Shown: positions 36,389 to 49,540, numbered from the stretch's first letter. The stretch is 64,000 nt of DNA from Terfezia claveryi (GCA_015179025.1 WHUX01000124.1:95685-159684), one strand, 5' to 3'. Made by a program: numbers and translations. The notes: generated by a model not told the origin, from the letters alone.

Positions 36389-37057
36389 TTCAATGGATAG
36401 TTAAGCGGTGAAAAGAGCACGGTGCTTAGTTACCGATGGAGTTGGTAATAAAATCTGTTCGGTCTCTTCAAGTTGGCCTTTACTCGTAGTTTGTGAAAGC
36501 GCAACTACTTACCGATGCAATGAAGTGCCTCCACATCTTTGTCTTTAGCACATTCATTCGTATATCCATGTTGATCCCCAGCTCTTAGCTTACTTAAGTA
36601 GTTTGTCCCCTTGAGTTATTACCTAAAGGAGGAAAAATAAAGAGTCAGTCTTGCGTGGGGAAAAGTTATGGCGCGCTAGCGCTGTATATTCTGTATTTGG
36701 GTGCGCCATTACCTTTCCTCCACGCATTGTAAGCAAAGCCTTCCATGAAAAGGGAAATTGAATTTGCTTAAATTCAGGCCAATGGTGAAATCATTCAACT
36801 TCTAGAGCCTTCAGAAGAATTCTCCCAAGTCTCGGATGGTTAGAATCCAAGATACTCTTCCTAATTCCGGCCAATTGACCATCTGCTCGTAAAATAATGT
36901 TTGGACTATGATCCGGACCTTTTGACCAATGGTCCGGGCCGCTCCCTGTCTGTTTCGATTCACCATTTATTCACGAGTTGATCTTCCGTGCAGAGCGTGC
37001 ATTGTCGCCAATACAGCAGCTAACCTAGGTGGGATCAAGTGGGCATTGAGTTTGAGA
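36389..37057. other. Intergenic
   Basis: Upstream side of the decayed gene; any earlier exons of it would be here, but I cannot define them. No repeat or RNA gene seen. Confidence 0.4.
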
Positions 37058-37410
37058 TAGTCTGGTTGGCACAAGCCGCTCGTTGAGTTTGAGAGTAGAT
37101 ACTGTACAATACAAGCTGAATTTATGCCGGTCAGTCAAGAAACTGAGGAACGTGAGCAATAGTACTGGCACTGATCCAGAGTCTCGCCTACCTTTGGAAT
37201 CCTTTGGGAACTGTCTTCATAATTTTACAGCTCAATTGTATTATTAGCTCTTCCAGTAGCCCTTCTTCCTTGCCTTAGAAATCTTCATATACCGTATGTA
37301 GCATACATATTAATATTCAGCTTGACCGTATATAGCGAATCAACTTACTGGTTGTACACCGTCACCGCCTGTACCGTTATGTAGGCGGGGCTGTTGTGCC
37401 AACCAGACTA
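37058..37410. mobile_element. 353-bp MITE of the TAGTCTGG family
   Basis: Terminal inverted repeats TAGTCTGGTTGGCACAA at 37058-37074 and its reverse complement at 37394-37410 match over 17 bases, with TA at each tip. There is no coding capacity. The right end carries the subterminal block ACAGCCCCGCC, which is shared base for base with the solo end at 43275. A second partial end (TAGTCTGGTTATAAG) starts at 37423, just outside. Confidence 0.8.
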
Positions 37411-40400
37411 GTTGTACGATATTAGTCTGGTTATAAGTCCTAGGGTTGTAAATGGGCTAATCTCGGAAATGCAAGGGCTGATTTGCGCAGGTACAGTATG
37501 TTTGGTTACTACTGTACACAAAGTAACTCGTAAGTCAAGCCACCGCCTTATGCACAATAGATTTTGTGGCCCAGCTTAGACTTCACCCGGGCGATCTCGG
37601 TTTGTTACAGCCGTAGAGAATTTTAAAGATATAAAATTCCAGGCTACATACAAATTCTGGATTTTGGATTTCATCCACGTGGATTCGGTGCGAACCATGT
37701 CATCCTACTCTTGAATCTCTTATAGATTTGGACATGCTTAATGCACCCCCGTTTTGGGATCAACTTATGTGCTTACTTTTAATTAAACCCCCCAAAATGA
37801 CCCTTACTTTGTAGCTTATTTATTTCCAAGCAGGTTCACCCATCCATATGGTAATACCATCTTCATTAATCTAGATACATACAATAAACCCGCCACACTC
37901 ATCAACCAACAAACAATCGGGAATAATCGGGAATAATAATAAATAATGCTTCGATACACGCCCCCCACGTTACCTCTTGTAAGCAGAAACAGTGCCGTGG
38001 GCCGGTAAGGGTATGGTATCCTACCAGCTTATGTTAGACTGACTATGCGGAAGATATGTCTGGGAGTTTGGGGCAATATGTCTGCAGCCCGTTCTAGCTA
38101 GATACTGTGACCCACCAGGGCGGGATCCGCTGCACATAACGGAAATATACCGTGAAAATTAAACACTAGACGTCAAACTGAAAAAAATACAACCTATTAA
38201 ACCTGGTACCCGGTAGCACATGTACTTTGGATTTCGTAAATATAAAGTACATAGATAAGCTGTTCCCAAACAGGTAATCCACGAGAGCAACAACGACAAT
38301 GAATCGACCAGCCCTCAGACGTACATTAGTTACCCAATAGAACGTCACCCGAACGATGTTAAATTCACAATAAATGAGGGCGTTTTGGTACCACAGATGC
38401 AAAGTCTCAGTTTACAGCTGATAGGATTACCTTCCGGAAAATGTTCCTGGATTCCGCATACGGTGGATTTGGTCCTATAAGTTTGTACTCTTGAGAAGAA
38501 AATACTGTACATACCTACCTACCGATCTATGTATTTACTTTTGCATAGGACATGCTGGTAGCTGTTACACAAATTAATGCTACTCGTTATAGGCGAAGTA
38601 TATGTATGCCCAAGGCTTATCCCAAAGGCTGAGTTTAAATTATACTTGTCATACATATATGATGGGCATATCACTTCCGCCATATTGATCGTCAAGAGAT
38701 CCAAACACTATTATAAGTATTAAGCCAGCGAAGGAGTTATATGCGCTCTCCCTCTTCTCATTGACCTAATTCTCGTGAGGTGTAATTGTTCATCGATGAT
38801 TCTAGAAATTATTGAAAGATGGCCCAGGTACGAGTTTGGGGTTAGACCAAGGAAACTGTCTTCTACTTCTATTGACATTCGAGCTTAATCCCAGCCAAAG
38901 TATCTGTGGCTTGAAGATAATACTTCCAATTATTTTATTCAAAACTTATCTTTTGTTCTTCAAATATTAGGAATGCTTGTTTCACTGGTTGGCTTTTTTT
39001 CTAAAGGAAATAATGACCTCTTTAATCTACCTATTATGATGGACGTTGTGTATATTCAATGCAATGCAATTATAATAGTACCCACATAGAGCAACTTCAT
39101 CCAATTGGAAAAATTCATTATCAGAATCAGCATTTTGCAGATCTGCTCCACTGGTTTCTCCACCCGACTTACTTAGTCCCGTGAACGTAGCCGCCGGCCC
39201 CCTAAAATAAATGAAACCTCGTGACTAAAATGAAACAAAAAAGCCTACCTAGCACATCAATGATCGCAATCTGGGAACAAACGTTATTTTGGGTATGTCA
39301 AACGTTTCAATCCAGATCCTGGATACCTCCCCAGTCTTATCTAGACACATATTTGTTAAAGATAATTTGTCTAGAGCCCTGAACATTAGAAATGGGAATT
39401 GGTTCTGCGGTTTCAGGTGGAGGTTGGTTGATATTTGGTGTGCCACAATCTCGGAGCCCGTGCAGATGTGGGTTGGGTGGGGGTAGCGGCAACCGTCATC
39501 ATGCATCTCGCTTAAATTACTCGGTGCGGACTGACACGGTCCTTTCTTTTAGAAATAAAAACCTCAGGACTTCGTATGCGGCTCTAGTAAGAGGGCCCAC
39601 CTGGAGCCTGGTGGCCTTACGGTTAATCTGCCTGCCCTCGAACCATCAATCTTTGTCTACCTTATATCAGTAGTTTATAATAATAATCTGGCTGACTTAC
39701 TCTAGGGTATTCCATCTGAGAGACTTGAGCAAGGACGTTTGTGAATAAATGGTCGAAGCATGGTAGCTTGCAGCTGTATTTTGAATGTTTATATCAGAGT
39801 ATGAGCCTATCTAGGCCTGGTGGTACATCTTGTAAAATTTTCGAGAATCACGTCAAACACACTGTTGAAATATCTCTTGTTCATGCACCGGACGGTATGA
39901 CCCTCAATACACATTCACAAGTTCATCACTCCATTGTATTCATGCCCATTCTTGGACACACAGCATCCAGAATAGGAGTCAAACGTCGCCAATAAGTAAG
40001 AAACAAAAAGACTGTAGCATAACCCAAATCCCGACAGAAAAAAAAAGTGGTAAAAGTACATGGTAACACCCGCTAACCTCAAAAGAAACATGATAACAAG
40101 TGAACGGAGAGAACAGACAGCAGAATATCAAAGGAAATTATGAGTATCGGAGATGCGTGTAGTGGTGTACAAGCTTAACATTAATATCATGTGAGTCCAT
40201 GAGGAAAAGAAAGCAAGTTCTTGTCGGTGGATCGAAATATAGGAGAAATTCTTACAAAGGTTGTGGTGGACCGTTTGTAATATCTAGTGCCAGTAACTCG
40301 AAAATGAGTGAGCTTGCTGCCAGGAGTATATTGTTACACATCCAGTGGGTATTCCTAATCTATTAGATTAGTTTGGCTATAACGCCAGCGTAGTTAATTG

Positions 40401-40439
40401 CATCGATTTTGAACGAAGGCGTTCTCTCTGTCGGCCACC
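37411..40439. other. 3-kb gene-poor intergenic stretch
   Basis: AT-rich sequence with no supported genes. Contains the degenerate MITE end at 37423 and a direct repeat CGGGAATAAT (about 37919-37937). The last few hundred bases are the 3' flank of the minus-strand three-exon gene. Confidence 0.45.
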
Positions 40440-41636
40440 TTATGCTGTGACCACCCCGCCGGCTCCCCTACCAGTTGCCCAACTCCCCACCCCTACTGTC
40501 TTTGCTTCAGGGCTTCCTAACAGCATCATAGACCTAGGCCGTTGTTGTATTTGTGATCTTGCTGCTCTAGGTCCTGCTCCTGGCTGCTGCTCTGGCGCTG
40601 CCTTCGATAACTTTCGTGTACTTGGCTGTGCTGCACTGACGCTTCTTCTGTTCGCCCCGTCACGGAGCTCCTCACAAGAGTGAGTAACACGTATATACCG
40701 ACGAGGGTCGACTAATTTATAGGCTTGTCTATTTCGTTAAAATATATTAGTCATTTTACTTTTCTGGGGGATCCAGTGGACAGACATACCTAGGTCGCGG
40801 GATTCTCGTTTTCCCTTCAACCTCGGGATCAACAACTACCACAAGCTCTAGTGATGCTGGTTGTGATGTGAGGCTGGGATTACAATTCTTGTCTCCTCCT
40901 CCACGAACACCCCCTCCTGTAGTCTTCGGTACTTTGGACAGTCTTCTGGAAGCAGCAAGTAACGGCTTACTGCTTCCTGCGCTCAAGGCGTTGTTACTAA
41001 CATCCCCAGTTCCGTTCCCTCCGTTCATATTTCTCTCCTGCAATAACGTTTTCGATTTATCAACACCATTACCCACAGTAGCTCCACAACTATTCAATAA
41101 ATCTCCTGCACCCCGAGACCTAGATCTCTTCTGCACCTTCAAATCTCTACCGGATACTGAGCCAGTTGGACTTGAGACCCCGTCTCCTATAACTTCGCCA
41201 TTGCTTACACGACTCGTTGGCCTCGAATCCATAAGTTTTGGTCCTGATGACGGTGGAATCCTCGTTGGTGATGTTGGTGGGGTTTTATTTTCTTTAAGAC
41301 TGTTACTCTCTGTGTTGGGTGAGTCCCCATTTCTCGGACGGCCGGAGCGAGGTTTAGTGACTAGAACGGGAATACTGGATCGATGGCTGGTGCGAGTGCC
41401 GTTAGGTTGCTGGATTAAGGAAGCAGGACGGGGAACCGCTACTGGTCGCTGTTTATCCGTCGCTGCAGTGGGGAGGGTCTGAATGATTCTGGAGTGCCTG
41501 TAAGTGGGGTGGGAAGGTGGGGTGTTAATTCAACTGCACGTGGCTGAGTGATGCATGCTCCAGCCAGGCAACAATAGGAAAGCTCATGATCACACTGTGA
41601 AATTAAAGGGATAGACTTACTTTCCACAACCCATCT
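40440..41636 (-). CDS. Hypothetical basic protein, three exons, N terminus MGCGK
   Basis: Exons (minus strand) are 41636-41623, 41497-40790 and 40728-40440, giving 336 residues with consistent phases. The first exon is only 14 nt: ATG GGT TGT GGA AA, then a consensus GTAAGT donor. The second intron has a GTATGT donor and an AATAG acceptor. Exon 3 opens with QAYKLVDPRRYIRVTHSCEE, which looks conserved. The rest is Ser/Pro/Arg-rich and disordered. Gly2 and Cys3 could be acylated, but residue 6 is His rather than the usual Ser or Thr of a myristoylation site, so this is weak. The alternative upstream frame from 41843 splices out of phase. I do not recognise the family. The Ser/Leu-rich frame on the plus strand is its shadow. 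Confidence 0.7.
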
Positions 41637-44600
41637 GTCAGGACGTCTGTAGACGTCAGTGAGACTGTTGCTTGTTTGGAGGATTTTAACAGTTGGGGTA
41701 TATCGCTGATGGTAGTGTTTGTTGTGGTTGGAGAAAATAGTTGAAATCGGTGTTAGGTGGCCTCCAAGGCTTGCCTTCCTTCCTTCGTCCAGCCCTCTAC
41801 AGAATCTCTTGAGTTCTGTTGAGACAAATGCTGACGCTCGCACACGCGCAGCAGGCTTCGTTGTTGCTTTTTGGTGCTCCGTAACTCAACCAGCTGGCTA
41901 ATAATAACTCCTGTACTGTGCCGTGCTACGTACTGAGTGGGTACCTCGGCCCGTTTCGTTTCACCAGAGTTGTGATTTCGTTTATTGACAACCATAAGCT
42001 TGTGTGTTCCTGATGGTTGTCTGTTAAGCCAAAGGTTGACAAGAAAGAATGGAGAAGGTGAGATGAGCTGCGACCAACCCGTCCGGTGACTGGCTATCGT
42101 TCAACCAACCCAGAATATTGGTGCCGAATCCTGTTGCTCGATAAACATAAATGTCCTGTTGAGCGAGGTTGCAAACCAATTGTAGGGGATTGCGCCAACA
42201 GCTACGCAAAGATGAGGAAAAAGTAAAAAAAGGTTTGATATGATTTGATGGGGTAGGTACCTAGGGAACATGTGCGTCCAACTCAAATAAATGTTTCCGC
42301 CTCACAAGTTGCTCCGTACCGGTACCTCCTTGCATTCCAGAAATTTGCGGCAGGAACCAAACTTGCTTAATTTCTCCCTTCTTCCTGTGTACACAAGAAA
42401 CCCCAAAAGCCCTGAGGCCGATAATCCCTAAGTTGTGCACAAGGACAATGCATTAGGTAGACCGTTGTCTTTCGGCATCACGCCCGATTGCGTATCTCGT
42501 GATGTTTTCGAGAAGCACCTCATTCCCATCAAACATTACTTGTGCGGAGTAGAGTGCATATATCCCTGCATCATGCATGGGGAGTCGAGCTGCACAAATA
42601 ATAATAGTAGGAATGAATGAATGTACGGATAAGAGAATTCGCCCCCAGCAAGCCCTGAGCTAGTCTGGAATGTACCGGTTGCTGCAGACTAGTTCCTGAA
42701 CCTTGGCATGCATGGAGTGCGAAGTGGTTATGTACTGTAAGTTGGACATTGGTCCCCGATGTTTATCCGACTGGAAGAACAAGGAATGGGATTCCAGGGT
42801 CGAACATCTCATCGCATGCAACATGCTCATCGGGACAAAAGATTACTGTAGGAACCTCATTACTTACATATGTATGTAAGTGTAGCTGGGCTGGGAATTC
42901 AGACATGAGCACCTGTGTCGACACATGGCATGGTAGTACTCTGAGCATCAGTATGTAAATTACATGAGGGCTTCAGTTGGATCAGCCATTTCATCGTAAT
43001 GTATCAGACTATTTCAAACCTCTTTTATTGCATCCTGCATACTTGTATTATTAAGTTATCTTATGATTAAAGCCAGATTCTTTGGTTCGAGTAGTCTCTT
43101 GCTAGTGATATCATAGAAGTGAACCTGTTTTTTAGGATATTTCAACAACGGGTCAAGCATGAAACTCCGATTCCAGATCAAGGTTGCACTAGGTATTCAT
43201 CGCACAGACATAGTGGTCCCCCATAGGTCACTTTGGGGGTGTAGCCAGGCTAAATTTCAGGTACTTCCACACAGTAGTCTGGTTGGCACAACAGCCCCGC
43301 CTAACTTCCACAGCTGAAAGAATATGGATTAGCTGTGTGCAAGACCGATGCAACTGTAGAAAAGCCTTATACCCAAGTAGGTGCTTGGCAAGCCTCAGTC
43401 TTGTTCTCGATTTGGGAAGAAGGGCCAACTTACGCCGTCTGACAATGGCCAACTTACTCATAAAGATCAACATGAGGAGTCATCTATCATTATACCTTCT
43501 ATGCCCAGCTTCGCTAGACAATACTATTTGCTTGTCGAATCTCTCATGGCGCCTAAAGGCAGAGCATAAGAGGAGGTGCTACACATCATGATCAGGTGAA
43601 GTAAGCAGGCTTAGATGAACAAGGTGCGGTGACGACTGAAGGGGCCTGATCATAGAAATCATGACATCATACACATCTTTTACAAAAGTAATCGTTATAC
43701 CAGCTATATATGATGACGATTCGTTAGTTTATATAATTTTAACCTCGAGTCAGCAAAGATATATCTTTCCAAAGACAGGTCTCTTACTGTTTGTAATTCC
43801 ATGAAGCATTCGACGCCGTAGAGGGTCTGTACTCCATTCTCCTCCTCTGGAAACTAATATTCTCTGACATGATCATATCTCCACTATAAGTGAGCTAAGT
43901 CTAGCTTTTATGCTGTGACGCACTTGACAAACAAGCACGAAGCCCATTAGCGAACGTGTGATAGGTATATAAAAAATTCGATTAGGCAGAAGTATTAGTA
44001 ATGGCTGGTCATTACATAAGAAGGATAATCTTCGATTAGCTTGAGACACTGGTACCCATCCTGTAATAACCGACCCCTATTCAACACAGCAAGATGTCGA
44101 AAACTTGATAGTATGAATTACTGTTACCACTGGTGGGGTCACGGTGGGGTCACGGTGGGGTTCAAGAGATCACAATCTTTGCCTCAATCGTAGGTACCGG
44201 CACTTGAAACGTAGCTCGCATGGTGGTCACTTCTTTAAGTTCGGGGTAATAGGTAACAGGTAAAGTCTGAGTTTCCACCAACCCACGCGCCGTATCTGTG
44301 AAGTATGGCACCTTACTTCGGTATGAGTATGTATGGCTGTGTAGTATACATCACCTTGTACGTATCCGGACTCAACAGTGAGTGGAGGGAGGTGCCTGCT
44401 TTGTAGTCGGAGTAGTGCTTAATTTGAACGTTATCTCCGAAGAAGGGATACTACTAACTGCATATGTGGTCTCCACAAGCGAGGTTGAGGTGGAATTAAG
44501 ATTTCCAAATATTTGGTTTGTATACCGGTTGTGGGGAACGAAGGTTTGGGCGTCGATTTTAGATGTAGAGGATCCATTCGACTTACTTGTAACGGTTTGT

Positions 44601-46235
44601 TTTCGTAGTAACAAATAATGTAGTGGTAGAAGTTGATATCTAATTCCCAATCTTGGTGGAGGTAATGGACGTCGTTAAATTTGCATTGTTGTTGGACAAT
44701 CTCAACAAGTTGGTAAAGATAGTCGAGAGGAGTTGGCCTCTGCTTTGATTTATACCTAAACTTAGGTTCTTCATATCAGGCAAGCATTCACAGAAAAATA
44801 TTTGTGGTCGAGACCATGAAAAAGTACTCTATATTCTTGATAAGTGTTCACTCATGGCTAAGCTAGATAAATCCGGGTACTACTTGATACCGGCCGTAGG
44901 TCATAAGGGTAAATGATAGTACCATTCGAATTAGAACACTCTTGCTGGTTAGCCCATGACCATGCATGCCGTCGGGTGGGAGGAGCAGAGAGAGTGGAGC
45001 AGTCTAGTGACTTGCCAGAGGATTAGTGGACAGAATGATAATATCATGGGAATTTTTATTAACTTTTTTCTGTCGTTTGTGGTAGTCCAGTTGGCACGAC
45101 CCCTCCTGTGGAGGCGTTTGAGTTGTGATAGTTGTGATCGAAACAGGTAGTTCTTGGCATCCTATTTGGGGTGACACACTCCTGTTGAAGCATAGTGCCA
45201 CCTTAAATTGCTTTGAATGCTTGCTTAGCTCAGCTGAAAGTTCTCCCCCCTAACTGATGATAAGTATTTCCACACCAGCATGGGTAATCAGTTGTTATAG
45301 CAGAAAAGAAATATATATGAAAAACAAGAAGCGCAGAATATATAAAGCCGAAAGATCCACAATGTAGGCCCACTATCCTGACAGAGGCTATCATTACCCT
45401 GAACCCACAGTTACGGAAGGAACTACCGTGTTCAGCAATATAATCCTTCCCAGGCAGCTTGTGCTTGGCATAAGCTACCACAAAGAACCCAGTCAAAAAC
45501 ACGGAGTACTCTCATACGTCTTCAGCTTACTTCTAAGTATCCGTGTTTCATGTTACATATTACTTATCTAGTGGTGTACCTAGAGCACACCAAACTTTAA
45601 GCAAGAGCGTACTCTGGACCGTCCAACCGGACTGGTATGGAACTGGGTGAGGCTCTTCTATCTATAGATAGAATCCTCGGCGGGATTGGTGTGTAGGAAA
45701 TACTTTTCCGGCAAGATCTAACTAGGTCGCCCAGATCTTGCTGTCTTTGATCTAAGTAATATACCTAGTGGGTAATCAATGGAACACGGCGGAACCGAGA
45801 TTGTATTCATGATTGGTCTGCATCCAGTTTTCTTCCCAGCAATCACTAACGTATACGTATACAGTACGTAACTGGGCCTAACCTCAGGTATTTTCAACTC
45901 AAAGTTCCCGTATATTTTTGGGGTGGGCCCGGAAGTTGGCCAGGGGTCATGAAGTCTATAAAGTCAAGTTCACGAAGCGATTCTCCAGTTTGCCCGAGGT
46001 CCGGAATTAACATAGCAAGTGCTACCTATAGCTAGGGACTTTTAAGTGCACTGGATCAAGAGCATTTGCTCCGGGTTACCAGCTCCCCATCAATACATGG
46101 ACTCTCAAGGCATTGCAAGCTTCATTGAGCAGTTAACCGAAGTCAAGCCAAATTCGATTGTCGACCCCGGCCCAAGCGGGACTAGATCTGGACTCCATCA
46201 AGGCCCCTGGTATCTAACCAGGCGGCTGATATCTC
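41637..46235. other. 4.6-kb gene-poor intergenic stretch with two solo MITE ends
   Basis: Promoter side of the minus-strand gene, then unassigned sequence. A solo MITE end lies at 43275-43303 and a degenerate one (TAGTCCAGTTGGCACGAC) at 45083-45100. An 11-bp unit GGTGGGGTCAC repeats about 2.5 times at 44132-44161. Short open frames near 43283-43591 and 44372-44650 are not convincing. Confidence 0.5.
43275..43303 (+). repeat. Solo terminal repeat of the TAGTCTGG MITE family
   Basis: Begins TAGTCTGGTTGGCACAAC and continues with AGCCCCGCCTA. It matches the reverse complement of the right end of the 37058-37410 element over 29 bases. No opposite end is found within the next kilobase, so this is a truncated insertion. 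Confidence 0.75.
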
Positions 46236-46799
46236 ATGTCCTCCCCACATCACCCCTACCCAACCCCACCAGCTTGGTCGATTATCGGCCTTACCTCCTC
46301 TCTCCCAATACTCCTCGCAATCATTATACTCGGGCTCGTCAACATCTCCCCCTTCTCTGCAAATGTCATCGGGCTTACATATTGTCTCTTCATCTCCCTC
46401 TCCTGCACCTTCGTAATCCTCACCACGCACTACCCACGACGACCAAACGCCAACCCCCGATTCGCAAATTTTCTACTTCGTACAGCTCGGTGGTTAGGTG
46501 TTATAAATAGTGGAAGTGGAAGTAGGACCAGTCAAATGAGTGAAAACACGAGGGAGCGATTAAGGGTTGCGGGAGGGGGAGTAATCAGGGCATCAGCAAG
46601 TGTTGGTAGCACGGAGACGACGTTACCACCATATAGCCCGAGGAGGCCAGAGAGAATAGCATTAGGCCCCTTTGGGAATGCGGAAGAAGGGTGGGATCCG
46701 AGGGCTTTTGTAGTCGAGGAGAGACGGGAGGAGGAGGCGGAGTGGGAGGGGCAGAGGGAGGTCGGGCCCGGTGGGCGGGGAGCTATATATTATGCTTGA
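46236..46799 (+). CDS. Small two-pass membrane protein, hypothetical
   Basis: An uninterrupted frame of 187 residues. Two hydrophobic segments lie close together near the N terminus: about residues 14-37 (SIIGLTSSLPILLAIIILGL) and about 42-63 (ANVIGLTYCLFISLSCTFVI). A short basic stretch follows (PRRPNANPRF). The C-terminal 110 residues are polar, with a LPPYSPRRPERIALGPFG segment and a Glu/Arg-rich region before GGRGAIYYA. This suggests a membrane hairpin with a cytosolic tail. I do not recognise a family. The ATG follows a stretch in which the overlapping frame from 46046 is less protein-like. A longer N terminus by splicing is possible. Confidence 0.6.
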   Translation: MSSPHHPYPTPPAWSIIGLTSSLPILLAIIILGLVNISPFSANVIGLTYCLFISLSCTFVILTTHYPRRPNANPRFANFLLRTARWLGVINSGSGSRTSQMSENTRERLRVAGGGVIRASASVGSTETTLPPYSPRRPERIALGPFGNAEEGWDPRAFVVEERREEEAEWEGQREVGPGGRGAIYYA

Positions 46800-47762
46800 T
46801 GTGCGGATCCGGTGCCCATAATACACGATGCTTGATCACTCAATACCAATCGGGGTTGACCACACCTTTATGCGAATGGCCATCAAAAGTATGACCCTGA
46901 ATTGCAGCACTTCGAATGGGGCTTCTCCGTTGCTCGAATGGCACCTTGAGTTATTTGTAAGTAATTTTCTCAGGCTTCCTATATTTATTTATGATCTCTC
47001 TTTCAATTTAGGCCTTGGAGACCAACGAATTTCCACAGAAATTGTAATATCCCACGCATGAAAGTTACTATGTAGTAGCTATACCTACTCATCATTCTGA
47101 AAAAGCAGTGCCAATATGCTTATCAATATAAAAGACTCTACTATCCATACATCTTCCATAGTATATGCTCAAATAGGACTCGATCCTTTAACTGTGCTCT
47201 GTATTTTTTTTTGAGGAGCCCATTTATGAGACTCGCCCATCCTATCGTTACAATACATATATATTCTGGCTTTTCTCCTTTCCGCTTTCTGCTGAGATGG
47301 ATTGCCGAATCTAATTGAGTTGAGCACTGGGCGGCCCGCCTCAACGACCATAAACTTATACCTGATCATACAGCCAATAGGAGCAGGCCCTAATTTCCTG
47401 CTAATTTGTCTCCCAAAGTAGAGACCCGTTATGAAAAAATCACCGGTTTTTACCATGCGTTGTTATTTCATTGATGAAGATATCTAGTATGTTCACATAT
47501 TGGGCAGGGCTAGCTCAATCACCTCCTTCGCCATAGCTTAGAGATAGTCGAATCTGAGTAATGATTCTAAGAAAAAGAAGGGGTTACATGTAGCTGGATA
47601 TATTAGGATTGCCTTCTCCGTCTTCTTGTCCCCGTAGTTGATTAACACTTGGATTTTATCATGATTTGAGGATGCCTTTGGCAGGTGGAATTTTGTAGCT
47701 CTTGGTATGACGTGGTATAGGGCTAGCTTCACCTTAGGTAGTTGGTTTAGCCTGGGGAATTC
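46800..47762. other. Intergenic
   Basis: No supported gene. Short minus-strand frames around 47141-47456 are not convincing. Confidence 0.4.
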
Positions 47763-47954
47763 GTAGTCTGGTTGGCACAAGTGGAATTCGGTGAGATCCG
47801 AAGTATTGGGAAAATTAAGGTTCATTCCTGAAAAGTGCACCAGCGAAAGTCTTGGAAATAGAAAAGTGAAGTGGGGAGTTTTTGTGCATTAATGTTGACT
47901 CCGTTATCAGGTACTATATCTTACAATAATAACACAATAGTGCCAACCAGACTA
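47763..47954. mobile_element. 192-bp MITE of the TAGTCTGG family
   Basis: Ends TAGTCTGGTTGGCAC at 47763-47777 and its reverse complement at 47940-47954, 15 matching bases, with TA at both tips. It is shorter than the 353-bp and 470-bp relatives. A related fragment TAGTCTGGTTAAAT starts at 48038. No coding capacity. Confidence 0.75.
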
Positions 47955-49309
47955 ACTGCTTTCGTCTTTTACCCAATATTCACTTGCATCGGTAGTTACA
48001 CCTTTTTTGTGTGTTGTTGGATCGAACGAAATAACAATAGTCTGGTTAAATCACAACAGTCCATGTAATTCCCAACAAGGATAGTCAGGCTCGAGTCACC
48101 CATTTCTATTCCTTCCTAGAATAGCCTAATGTGGAATGTTGGATTTCCAATTACTCTCACATGCTCAGTAGCATGGTACACTCTTTTCAACTGATTTTCG
48201 TCCTCCTAATAGCCTAGTGTGAAATGTTGGATTAGAAATACTGCCAACAATCTCAACGTACGTTAACAAGGATAGTCAGGCTCGAAGTTACAAGATCATA
48301 TCTTGAAAATATGCCAAGTGGGGTATACTTTTGGCATTTGTTCCACATTTATGTGGGTAGAGCTAGCCAACACCTTTTTATAAGTTGGGATCGAACGACC
48401 ATTACTGCCAGTGCTTTCGTCTTTTACCGCTTGTCATTCTTAACTAGACTACGCCTAATATAGCCTAGTTGGAATGTTGGATTAGAACTTTGAAGTGAGC
48501 GATTCCTGCGGAGTTAACGATCAAAAACAAGAATAGGCTGCAGATGTGTGGAAGAGGCGACCTTTTATCGTATACTCAAACGTTATCAGGCACGTTTACG
48601 GTAGGCTAGTTAAGTAGAGGTCTGGAGGAATCAGATCCCATTATGAAGATAACGTATTGGTCCGTTGCAAGGGAAGGACCCACTCGGGGTGAGAAATTGC
48701 AATAATCCCCTTTTTCAGAGTAAATGCAGTAAGAAATTCAGGGTAATATTCTGCCAACCTCTATTCATTATTGGAAAATTATTCGTGATTTAAAAAATAC
48801 GATAATTTATGATAAAAGCCCAGGATAGGTGCGGTGCTTTAACAAATAAGAATAAAAACCTAGCATTGATTTATCGCACTGGAATGATAGAAGTACGATA
48901 CTCACGACAAGAATAACCTCATGCCCCGGATCTTGTTGCCCTGTTCCACCAACGCTACCCGCAAAAGCCACGCCTTGCGGAATTCCTTGCCCTAATTTTG
49001 TTGTTGTTGGTGTTGCCGCTGTTGTTTCATTGTTGTTGTTTTTTGTCGTCTCGTTCGCCTAGCTTCCCGCCCCTTCTTCAGCCTGTGTTGGAGATTGTAA
49101 CCGCTAGGACAAAACGTGATCACTGGGTGCCAGGTTTGCCTAGACACCGATAGTATATTGTACGCTCACAGCCTGAGGGGGGATAGTTGCTTTGCTGATT
49201 TTGACTTTCTGGCACGACTCTCGGAAAGTCTGTCCTATTGTCGTCCTTGGCGATCGCTCTTGGATCCTCGGGCCTTCTTGTAAGTACCCTGGCGAAAGTA
49301 TTTGCGACA
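47955..49309. other. Decayed repeat zone
   Basis: Short diverged direct repeats recur here. A GGAATGTTGGATT-type block is at about 48132, 48216 and 48468. AACAAGGATAGTCAGGCTCG is at about 48073 and 48267. CTTTCGTCTTTTACC is at about 47961 and 48415; a related copy is near 53492. They look like remnants of one or more older insertions. No gene seen. Confidence 0.5.
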
Positions 49310-49540
49310 CCCTAGCAAAAAACGCGGGTATATGGGCTATTTGCATGCTGATTTCTAGGGCTATTTGCACGCGGGTATATGGGCTATTTTCACGCTGATT
49401 TCTAGGGCTATTTGCACGCGGGTATATGGGTTATTTGCACGGTTGGATATATGGGCTATTTGGACGCTGACTTCCAGGGCTATTTGTACGCGGATATATG
49501 GGCTATTTGCACTCTGATTTCTAGGTCGCATATATGGGCC
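49310..49540. repeat. Minisatellite, unit about 46-48 bp
   Basis: Four to five diverged copies of a unit containing TATATGGGCTATTTGCACG and TGATTTCTAGGGC run through this stretch and into the left arm of the foldback element. The copies alternate a GCGGG and a CTGATTTCTAG segment, so the unit is itself a doublet. Confidence 0.75.

Noticed and set aside
38040..38140. Possible dispersed 5S rRNA fragment (GACCCACCAGGGCGGGATCC)
   Set aside because: Only a short superficial likeness to the 5S 3' part; the rest of the gene is absent.
40868..41482. 204-codon plus-strand frame
   Set aside because: Shadow of exon 2 of the three-exon minus-strand gene, whose splice sites and phases fit.
41439..41843. 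Alternative minus-strand N terminus starting at 41843
   Set aside because: After splicing at the GTAAGT donor it enters exon 2 out of phase and stops at once; the MGCGK start is in phase.
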